From Rotaria macrura (Eukaryota; Rotifera; Eurotatoria; Philodinida; Philodinidae), in contig OENT01000123.1 in NCBI GenBank assembly GCA_900239685.1, positions 129,328 through 193,327 on the forward strand: 64,000 nucleotides of DNA, given 5' to 3'. The notes under the pieces are model-generated. The model was given only the letters and a program-made list of their open reading frames with translations, made no database searches and was not told the DNA's origin. Of this stretch, positions 26,230 through 36,741 are shown piece by piece; position 1 is the stretch's first letter, and each line of letters opens with the position of its first letter. The translations under genes were made by a program, and so were the position numbers.

Positions 26230-26257
26230 TCAAATATCGATACACATGAAGAATAAA

Positions 26258-26689
26258 TTATGTATTCAAACCATATTTCGCTTGTGTTTTAGCTAATTTT
26301 TCTTTTTCTTTATCTAAATTAATTTTATCGAAAGCTTTTGTTGCTTGATAATAAAGTACAACTAAATAACGATTGCAAACGTTAAAGCCCGATAAATGAT
26401 CACATGCATTTTTAGCATCAAATATGTCTTCATAAACAACGAATGCCGTACCTATAGAATAAAAAAAAAACAAAGATTTAAAAATAATTTTAAAGAAAAA
26501 TAAGAACGTTTCATTGTTTTTACCTCGTGTATCTGGTGTATTTCCAACACGAATTTGACGAATAGCTCCATATTTACCAAATATATCGTACATTTCTTCA
26601 GCTGAAATTTTATATGGAAGATTGCGCACATATAATACACGATTTATTTCGGGTGGTAAACGAAGATTAGCACGCTTTTGCATGGCCAT
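26258..26689 (-). CDS. SF3B6: Splicing factor 3B subunit 6 (p14)
   Basis: Two exons (26689-26524 and 26451-26258) encode 119 residues, near the family's usual 125. It is a single RRM protein: RNP2 is VLYVRNLPY and RNP1 is GTAFVVYED, with [20 protein letters not shown] between them and [11 protein letters not shown] after. p14 binds SF3B1 in the U2 snRNP and lies next to the branch-point adenosine. The 72-bp intron (26452-26523) is a multiple of three and has no in-frame stop, so an unspliced message would add 24 residues (143 in all) right before RNP1. The spliced form matches the family, so the intron call is firm. A splice acceptor-like CATATTTTTAG lies about 44 nt before the ATG. Confidence 0.95.
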   Translation of the reverse strand: MAMQKRANLRLPPEINRVLYVRNLPYKISAEEMYDIFGKYGAIRQIRVGNTPDTRGKNNETFLFFFKIIFKSLFFFYSIGTAFVVYEDIFDAKNACDHLSGFNVCNRYLVVLYYQATKAFDKINLDKEKEKLAKTQAKYGLNT

Positions 26690-29600
26690 TTTGTTAAGTC
26701 AAAATGAAACGAAAAATACAATAGAATAATATCTAAAAATATGATTATTAACACAATATTAAGTAAAGATAAAGTCAAGGATATTCATAAACACAAAACA
26801 ACAACAAATTATAATAGAAGAAGAAAAACAAAAAGAACTTGTCGAATCGTCATTATTAATGTTAAAAGATGAAAAACAAGTATAAATTATCTATTGTTTA
26901 ATTTACTTTAGGATCATAAATAACTTGAATTCTTTTCTTTTTCGAACATAAAATTAGATAAGATTTTACAAAGCATTTGATTTATTTTATCATATAACTC
27001 AAAAATACGATAATGTATCATATGAGAATAGTTAGATCTTTTCTTTTTCGATAACTCTATCGTCATCACCAGCCTTTAGCATCATTATTTGTAGTGTTCA
27101 TATTTAAAGTTGCTCTTGTCCTCGAGAGGGTTCGATTGTAAGTGGAATAAACGTTTCTTCGTTCTTTCATCGAACCGTAATGATAAAACATTATGTTTTT
27201 GCTGTCATGTGTAATGTAAGAACACCCATATCCCACATATCGTCTCTCATGCACATTGAATTATTGAAAATTTGACAGTTCACTTTCATAGTTCGCCATT
27301 ATGTCATTTTTACTTCGAGTCGTGCTTTTTAGAGAGCCAGCTTTATTTCAAATTACAACATTCGTGTATAACGAAACTATTTCCTTCTCTAATGAGAAAT
27401 ACAAAAAAAAATATATACGTTTGAGCACTCAAGTTGATATACTCATGATTCTGTTAATTTTTTTAAACTACCACTGAAAGTTTATGAAATCTATATATAT
27501 ATATATATATAACTCTAAGGGCATATTACCTTAACGTAAATCTGTGTTTCATCTTAATTTCAAACCTAATATGTTGTATTAGAAATCGTAATCATTCCGG
27601 CAGAAAAAGTACTTTTGTTTAGTACTGACAAATGCTGCTATTTTAAATGCGATACTACAGTCATAAATTATGGCTCTGGGTAGAACTTAGAAAGTGAAGT
27701 ATCGAATGATTTATTATTCCATGTACACTAACGATAGAATTTCATCACGGGTGTTCTTATATTGTGCATGGACGAAAAAAAAAACAATGTTTTTTATCAT
27801 TACGATTCGATCAAAGAACGAAAGAGCTTTGATTCTACAGGGGATTTGAATAAATAGTGAACAGAAACAAGGAGAAAGATTTTTTACATAAATCTTGTAC
27901 AGAATGATTCTATATGTAGTCGATGGAACTGTGCCGATTACATGGGAAAAGCCAAAGACATGACTTAGAATCATGATCCAGAGGGTATTTTTCGACAAAA
28001 TGCATTATAATGACCCTTCAGAATACATTTATCAAGAGGTTACGAGGAATTCTTGTGTCGAAAATAGGAAAATTAATAATGACGTTAAAAGCAGACATAC
28101 ACCCTGGAGTTTTATTTTATTTTTGCAGTAAGATGGGAAGCACTATTGAGAGAGAAAAGGTATTTTTCGGCTTGTGAAGACTAATCAATCTGTACATGGC
28201 CTCCTGTTGTTTAAACATTGTCAAAGACGATCAAATTCCCCTCAACGTATGTTGTATTCCATGAAGAAGAAAAAAAAACAGAAATGATTTCTTTTTTCAA
28301 TAACAATTGTTTCTCAAAATTTAAAAATTAATTGAATCTGTCATCTCCGCCTTTTTTTTGTAATAATTAAATCTTTCACTTTGTAATACTATCGAATAAT
28401 TTAAAATTAACAAACTCATACATATAGAAGACAATTCATAGATACAAGAATCTTTGATTTATTTATCAAATTGTTCGTAGGAGAAAATATTCGCAAGTGA
28501 TAATGTCCTTGCGAAATAATCTTTTGTCTACAAGTAGAACTTGGTCGCCTCGAGACATTCTCTACTATTATAGTTAACTGTGGATTGAATCTGAAATGGC
28601 TCTATTCATTTCGTCCTAAGTATGACTTTTTCATATTCATGAAGATTATAGCAAATGGTTCATGGTGCGTCTTCCTAACGATTGGACGGTAGGTAGACCT
28701 TACAGGATAAACTGAAGTTTTCATCCTGTGGGTATCTTCACCAATGTTTATAAGATCAAGTTCAAAGTTTCACTGCGATTTATAAGATTTGATTAGATAA
28801 CTGAATAATCGACATCTAAATTCAAATGAAGATGAACTGTCCAACTTACTGGGCAATGCATCATGGAACTTCTACTCCGTTGCTAGTTACAGATATTGCA
28901 AAGTATTGTATTTTAAAAACTCCAATAAAAAAACTTTTTAGTTTCCTAGTCCGATTTCAATAACCTATATAATTTTAAATTAAAGTTTGTCGATCGATCA
29001 TTCCTAACAATACTCGTTTTCATACCGTGTTCCAACATGTTTAATTGAAGTCTTTTCAACATTTAGAACTTTGTCTGTAAATTCAAATTTTATACACAAC
29101 TTCAAAAAAAAAGATACAGTGAAAGCTTTTAAACTTCTGAATGTTTCTATGAAATCTAATAAAAGATACTGTCTATAAATGCAGAAAGTTTCAGGTTACT
29201 AATTTGATAACCTCGAGGCAAGGACTACCTTGACCCTTCCAAATTTACGAGCGGGGGGGGGGGGTCCGTCTTTCGAGAGACCACGTTTTCTAAAAATTGA
29301 ATTCTTATCATTTAAATAATAAAAATTTCGACTGTCAGATGGCGGGGAGAACCTATTCGCCACAAAAAATTGAAACAATGCTCGACTTTTGGCCAAAAAT
29401 CTTGTTGTTAATTTAGCAACAAAATTGTTTTTTAAACAGAATTAGTCACTAAGCTCACAGTAATCGATGAATTCAATATTATTTTGTCAACTACTGCAAA
29501 ACAATCATAACAAGACAAACTCTGCTTAAATTTTCCGACGATTTTTAAACCCGTTGTAGTTTTCAAAACGATTGATAAGTCTAGATGCTAACTAACCCCC

Positions 29601-30721
29601 TCCCCGGTGCCGCTCACTGGTTACAAGTAAAATTCAAAATAGAACAGTCGAAATCGGTTAGATAAAGTCAATTCTTAATAAAACATTGAAACGATGCATA
29701 CATGAAAAATTATATGCATCCTTGTCACCCACTTCACCTTTTCTTTTAATTAAATCTTGATTGTAGATAAAGAAATTTCAATTATTAGAGGATAGAGACA
29801 GCTGCGTTCGAGACAGAAGATGGGAAAATATGACTAGTAGCCAAAATTTTCTCCGAATATTTACTGGATAATTATGTAATATCAATACGATGGCATTGAT
29901 CGAAATTACATGGCATAGTGATAGAAGTTCTCTCTTATTTACCTTTTCAGTTTCTAGGAAATAATCAAAAACCTTTTGTCATAATGCGCTAAAGTTATGA
30001 ACCTCTATTGACACGAACAGTTCTTCGCCATTTCATGTGATGATTTTGATAAGTTTTATCAAAGTCTCCTATTGTATTTCTCATTTTCCTAGTTCCCAAA
30101 CCAAACAGTCTTAGCTTACTCATACGTTACAACCATACGTAACGTTAACCAATTGATCTCATAAATCAAGCAATCCACATATATGCTACTGAAATTTGTA
30201 TATTGATAGTATTGTATTGCAATTCATGACAACCAATATTAATACAATAGAACTTCACAAAACGTCTGTAGAAAATAATTTCGGAATGTCGAAAAATTCT
30301 TTATTGTTTTTTAATTGTGTTTTCTTCGCCAATGAAAAACCACTTGTCAATCCTCTCATTTGGTATTGAAGCGACATCTACTGACAACTTTATTATTCTT
30401 TGTGCTTATTTTTATAAATTATTTTGAAAAATGAAAAAAACTTACTGTAGTTCATTTTCTTAAACAAATATTTTTTTTCTCATTTTCGAATTATTCGCTA
30501 TGTTCTTAACTTATCCTAATGAATAGAATCTTAAAAAAGCAAACAATATGGCGATACGATAGAAATATATACTACTAAAAAAAGAAAAACATAAGCCCCC
30601 CGTCCAAATAAAAAAAGACACACAAATGTTTGATATAAGCGTGAAAATTTCTTTCGAATGACGTTCTTATTTCAATTAAAAATATTTTCTCTCATTAACC
30701 GTCGATCCAACGACGACATTA
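26690..30721. other. Divergent intergenic region between SF3B6 and WDR20
   Basis: About 4 kb between two genes transcribed away from each other. It holds both promoter regions, a (TA)n tract at about 27492-27511 and a 12-G run at 29253-29264. A locally more GC-rich stretch (about 29200-29640) looks unlike its surroundings and may be a decayed insert. Small ORFs at 27066-27254, 27714-27998 and 29199-29396 show no family features. Confidence 0.4.
29253..29264. repeat. Poly-G run of 12
   Basis: Twelve consecutive G residues, very rare in this AT-rich DNA. It sits inside the odd GC-richer patch at 29200-29640. Confidence 0.9.
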
Positions 30722-33700
30722 ATGGCTCGAACAGAACCATCGAACATTAATCACTGTGTAGCGCCATCAATCAGTTCACCTGTTAATAATCTTACAAAAG
30801 ATTCTATTCAACGTAGTGATGAAATTAAAACAGAATTTATATCACGTGAAGGTACATATAAAATATCTTCATTGATTGACAATCTTGGGAAAATCGGAAC
30901 AACTACTTGTCTCAATGAACCAGTTAAAATAACATTATTATCTCGTATACAAACTAGTTTGGATTCACAAAGTCAAACAAGTTCAAGACGTTCATCATCA
31001 GTAACTAACAATACGAATGAAAATTCTCTTGAACAAAAATGTTTGTCCTTGACCAATGGAAATGATTCATATCAGCCCAATGGAAGCATACTTCAAGCAG
31101 ATATATTAGCATTTAATGTTGGACGAGAACTAATTGTTTATGAATTCGCTGAAGCTACACAGGTAGATACTTATATTCTCGACGAGCGATAATTCGTTTA
31201 GAATCTTCTTTCATTCAAACATAATGCTAAATGATACGTATGTCATGTCTTTTTTTGTTTTGAATCATTCTTTTCGTCAAGAAAATCAATAGTGAACGAA
31301 TGCATCGTTGTGTAATGAGAAATCGTGAATTTTTTCAAATGATTGAAACTTGATTATAGAACTAACATAGTCATTAAGAGTCTGTACGTGACGATGATAT
31401 GTATCCATAAATTAGAATCATTCATCGGAATGTATCGTTTGTCGCTTTCGAACTTCCATGAAAAATTCACATATTCAATGGTTAAGACAATTATTTTAAC
31501 AATAGTTCATCACAAATTATGCTTATTATCCTAACAATTCATGTAGAGTGTTACACTATAGCAAATCAATTTTCATTTTAAATCGAGTAAAGAATTTTAT
31601 TTTTCGTTCAATTATTTTAAGCCAAACTTTGGTGAACCCATTGACCATCGTGTTTATAAACAAAATCATCAACCTACATGTCATGATATCACTCAAAATC
31701 CACATACCAATGTTCTACATGTTCTTGTTGGATTTTCCAAAGGACTCATACAATATATAAATATACAAACAAAAGAACAAAAAGTATTCAATGAAGGAGT
31801 ATGTAGTGGTAAAATGAGATGATCAACTGACTTAATTGACATCCTTTTTTTTTTTGTATTTTTCTCATTAGAGTTATTTGGATAAAACAAAAGTAACATG
31901 TATTAAATGGTTATCATCTCCGGAAACATATTTCATTGCATCCTATTCAAGTGGTTATTTATATGTTTATGATGAACAACTTAACTATCAACGTGATACA
32001 AATAGTCAACCAACATATTCAACGATAAAAGATGATGAAAAAAATTTTTCTATATCCTACACAAAAGTTAGAATAGGAAATAAAAAAAACTTGATCTATG
32101 ATTTTATATTTTAAATATCATTTTAGAATAAATTGAAACAAGCACGTAATCCTATATCACGTTGGTCAATTGGCAATGGAAGTATAAATGAATTTGCTTT
32201 CTCGCCTGATAATACATTATTAGCTGTTGTATCACAAGATGGATTTCTACGAATATTTAATTATGAAAAAATGGAATTAGTTTCATATATGAAAAGTTAT
32301 TTTGGTGGACTTCTTTGTGTAAGTCTAGTTTTCTCTAAAAGGATTACATTCATTCATAGATTATCTGTAAGCTTAAACGAGCGACACGTTCGAAGACTTA
32401 CCTAGGATCTTCGAGTTTGTTTTTTTCATGTTTATACAACTATATGATTCTTTATAATCTATCTGCTGTGCAGTTAAATATCAATTATAGTTCAATTGAT
32501 TGAAAATCCGATTCACAAAACTACAAGTGCAATAGTGAAAACTCGAAAGAAATAGTTGACTGTGAATTGAAAATCTTAATCAGATTCAAAAGGCTTTCTA
32601 CACCTGACAAACGAAATATGAGTCGATCTATCGCTGGTTTTTCTTTTCTAATCAATACGTTATTGAAAAATGAATCTTATAGATAAATGTATACGTTTTC
32701 ACAGAAAAACTGCAACTTGTTATAACTAAAATTTTAAAAAAATACAGATCCTAGTCCAGACATGAACTCAAATTTATTCGACTAAAATATATAGACTAAA
32801 AAACGAAGAGAACATTTCCCTATAGGATGTAAGTTTGAGAAAATTCATAACAGTTGATAGGTAAGTTCTTTTATACTTCGTAAAATGTTCCTAATATGCA
32901 TTATCAATTAATAGAATTTTATATCATGCAGTAGATTCTATAATGAAGATATTCGTCTTGCTGCGAACGCTTCTTTTGTTATATAACGTACTATGTTGTT
33001 TTTATTAATTATTCTCGAGTAGCAAAATGAAATGAAAGTTTTTAGTAATCCAACAAATATAGAAAAAAACTTTTCTAGAAATAATATCGTTGGCGTGTAA
33101 TTATGAAGACTTTGAAGCGCTAGTTTATTTTTTTTTGCAGTTGAACACCATGAATATATTATTGAATTTTCAGTCAAAAACAAATGACAATTAGCATAAT
33201 TGAAATTTAGAAAGATTCTTTATCGAGTGACTTCAATCGTTTATTCATAGCTCAGTTTCCAACGATAATAGAAATGAAACATTTTTAATCTTATGAAGAA
33301 GTTTTTCAAATCATTTTTGATAGGAACAAGATAGAGCTCTGTGGTTTCACCGTTTGATAGAAAAGACTCAAGAGTACACTTTCATAACCAAAACGCTTTC
33401 CGAGAAAATAAATTCGAACACCGGATTTCAGAGGATCTCTGGAAACCAATACTGGATTTTCATAGAAGCAAAATGATATTTATCGAATATGCATCAAAAA
33501 CTGAGTCGACTCTGGTGTCTTCGAAATCTTTTCACGAACTTGTTTTCCGTCGAAAAGTTCACAAGGGAGTTGATCCAGTTTTTTGTATTGATTTTACGAA
33601 TATCAATATACTCTCCTACGGGAGTTTTCTGAAATCCAGCATTGGTTTCCAAAGATCGTCGGAAAACTGATTTTCGAATTTTACACAGAAAATATTTTGC

Positions 33701-36010
33701 TGATGAAACTATGTTCTCGGATCTTGGTTATCAACATGGTGAAACTGCAAGTCTCTATTTTGTTTCTATCACAAATTATTTGAAAAAATATTCGAATGCA
33801 CGGATTTTTGGTGCCAAAATTAGCAAGCATTAGTTAAAAAATGCTCGCTCTCGTGAGCAAACGTATTCTGTTTAACTATGATTATGCATCATGTCCTAGT
33901 GCTGTTGCTCGAATGAATAGTAGGGATAACAGAAGAATTGATGATTTGCATTGAATCTTTGTAAAATGCAAACATCCATTAAATCGATACTCGTACAATT
34001 TCGTTTCGATCTATTGTGTTGTTGAATGATTTCAGTCTACATAATAAGAAAATCGGAGAGTTTTTCTGATCAAATAAAACATTTGACTTTTATCTATTTC
34101 AATAGGTATGTTGGTCTCCCGATGGTAAATTTATTGCTACAGGTGGTGAAGATGATTTCATAACATTGTTTTCTCTTGATCCCAATGATTATACATCACG
34201 TGTTATATGTCGTGGTCATGGTCATACGTCATGGATAAGTGCCATATCATTTGATTCATATATGAATGCTAAAACATATTATTCATCATTTATTAAACCA
34301 TCATCATCATTATCATTATATGATGATAATGAAAATGATGGACTAAAAACTTTGACTTCATCGTCACATAGTGATGCATCATATTGTGATACAGTTATTC
34401 CATCATTGTTTTATCGTATTGGTTCAGTTGGACAAGATAATCGTTTATGTTTATGGGATATAACGGAAGATATCCTTAAAATATATTCAAATAGTAAACA
34501 AAATTCGTTAGTATATCCATTACTATCATCATCACCAATAATATCCAATGGTTACCTATCATTACCATCCGATATAATCATAAATTCTCAAACATCAACA
34601 ACAAAATCTTCATTTTCATCATTAGCATCTCGTCTTTCATTTGTACGTCATTCGAATAAAGTAAATAAATCTATTGATGATGCATCTGATAATGCTGTAA
34701 CAACACAATTGAATGGTTCATCGAAAAAAACTCGAAAACTACCATTATTTTCAAATTCATCCAGTGGAACAAAACATTTGTCAACTAAAATTGCATCAAC
34801 AAGCGATGATACAAATCAAAGTCCATTATCAACATTAATAAATAATAATTTTTCTGCACGTCAAACAAATTTCGATTTAACGAAAAGTACATTCGGTACA
34901 AATCTATGTCCTAAATTAGATGATATACAAGTTATCGAACCAGTTGTTACAGAATTCATATCACATGAACGTTTAAATGGAATTTATTTTGGTGAAAATT
35001 ATTTAATTACATCGTCACAAGATGGTTTTATTACAATTTGGGAAAAACCACAGAAACTACTAAACATAAATACGGTATGAAAAAATATTTTCTCATCAGT
35101 AAACTCTATCACGTCTATGAGAATATGTTCTATTTCTCATTTATGACTATTGAACAAATTCTAAAATCGTATCATAAAGATTTCTATCATTCTGTATTGA
35201 TGAATTCTTGCTTCAAAGAAAATTCATCAAGTTACGTAGGATTAAAGACACTGTCTAGTCTCACATTGACTTTATTTGTGAAACATAAAGAAAAAATTTT
35301 TTCAAGTTCTAGTGGCAAAATAAATCTCTAAGTACAGGACTAATTCAAATACGAAATAAATTCATGTCATTTGAGCTCGTAATTTCTAATGATAGTTAGC
35401 ATATCATTCAACTTTGATCGAATTAAGACGAGTTGTTGATGATGATGATCGATCTGGAAGATGGATTCTTCAAAGATTCGATAGATTTGCAATGTCTATC
35501 TAGTCAAGTCAAAGAAAAATGACTATCTGTTGTCCACTACTAAATTTCCATTGAAGCATGCCCGGAAACGACATACCATCATTTGAGAGCTGTGGGTACA
35601 TTTTTTTTCATCGACCTCAATTCAAAACTTCATTCAGAAAGAACAACAAAGCATAAAAATAAATATCCAGGCTCAATCCATAGTTAATGAGAAATCATAT
35701 GATTTTCCTGACATGTAGCATATTAACATGTTACAATAGCAGACATAAATTAATCATGTGTCTATATTTAAATATAGCGCCACCTATTGGCATTGTGTTT
35801 ATATTTATTTATTTATTGAAAGACTAACTGCTAAATAAATAGGTTAAATTGACAAAATGATCACAATAGAAAATAAAAACAGGTTTTTATCATTATGAAA
35901 AATTCGTATGTTATGTGTTTTTATTATTCTAGACTGACGATCGAACAATGAGTTCAACAACACTAATCAACAGTAATTCTCATCATTCGACAGTTTCTCA
36001 ACGATTGTAA
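30722..36010 (+). CDS. WDR20: WD repeat protein 20, USP12/USP46 cofactor
   Basis: Six exons (30722-31162, 31622-31798, 31872-32066, 32127-32318, 34106-35074, 35933-36010) join in phase to give 683 residues. Signature WDR20 stretches are present in order: EIKTEFISREGTYKI near the N-terminus, then FNVGRELIVY, DKTKVTCIKWL, the run NEFAFSPDNTLLAVVSQDGF, MKSYFGGLLCVCWSPDGKF, IATGGEDD, ICRGHGHTSW and GQDNRLCLWD. WDR20 binds and activates the deubiquitinases USP12 and USP46. Compared with the human protein (about 570 residues), a Ser/Thr/Asn-rich insert sits in exon 5 between the last two WD blades (roughly 34480-34940). Exon 6 adds only 25 residues. Intron 4 (32319-34105) is 1.8 kb and carries a foldback repeat. 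Confidence 0.95.
33301..33790. repeat. Foldback (long inverted repeat) in WDR20 intron 4
   Basis: The two arms, about 33301-33465 and 33628-33790, are imperfect reverse complements. For example CTGGAAACCAATACTGGATT (from 33439) pairs with GAAATCCAGCATTGGTTTCC (from 33631), and GATAGGAACAAGATAGAG (33319) with CTCTATTTTGTTTCTATC (33753). The centre is about 160 bp. This looks like an old palindromic MITE or foldback element. Its ends differ from those of the element at 40471 and 51197. Short ORFs inside it are not real genes. Confidence 0.7.
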
Positions 36011-36741
36011 TCCGCTGTAGACATTTCATTGAAATGTTAACATTTGTACAAAGCAAAAACAAAACATAAAAATAATAATTATTTAAAAACTAATAAGTGT
36101 TCTTTTATAAGAAATATTCTTTCGTTTTTCTAATGAACCTTCTATTCCTTTTATGAATAAGTATAAGAGGATAAATAGCCAAGGAAAACAAAACTATTCT
36201 TTTTACATGCACACGCACACACATAGATCTATCCGGTGACTTTGGTCCTTTTTTCCGACACGAATGCCTCTGTTCCTTTCTCTGTCTCATGTTTTGTTTT
36301 TTCATTTCGAAAAATACCCATGTATAGAAATATAACAATCTATGTATGAAAGTGTGTGCGTGAATGTTTTTGATTTTTAAATTGCTTTGTTCTTGTGCTG
36401 TGTATTTACTTGCTACTGCTGCTAATTTTCTCTCAAATATAACCGTGTGCTCATTGTTGAAAACAAATCTAAGAAAAATCTTGACTTTAAGATAAAATAA
36501 ATATATATATATATATATACATATGTCTTATAAAATTTTTATCGTTTATTTTCAAACCACGATGACGAAATTTTCTGTTTTTGATAGATTTAATGTTGTT
36601 TTGAGGAATAACACGGTTAGCTTGTGTTATCTCACATGTTAAATCATTTCTATGATTATTTCATTAATCTTCTCTCTGAGTGGTTTTGTTCAATAATCGA
36701 TAACGATAAAAATAAGTTACATGAAATATTTATATTTATAG
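36011..36741. other. Intergenic between WDR20 and sulfurtransferase
   Basis: About 730 bp on the shared plus-strand side, with WDR20 3' UTR first and an (AT)n microsatellite at about 36498-36519. No coding sequence seen. TATAG lies directly before the next gene's ATG. Confidence 0.5.

Larger units (their letters stand above)
23773..26257. other. Intergenic upstream of PIGH
   Basis: About 2.5 kb of AT-rich DNA with many poly-A and polypyrimidine stretches, a GA-rich patch at 25800-25830 and several overlapping ORFs under 130 codons (25187-25628 plus, 24867-25222 minus). These are low-complexity, overlap on both strands and have no motif, so I do not call them genes. The PIGH promoter or a 5' UTR exon should lie here. 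Confidence 0.4.

Noticed and set aside
33341..33833. Plus-strand ORFs of 109 and 63 codons in the WDR20 intron
   Set aside because: They lie wholly inside the inverted repeat and lack any protein motif.
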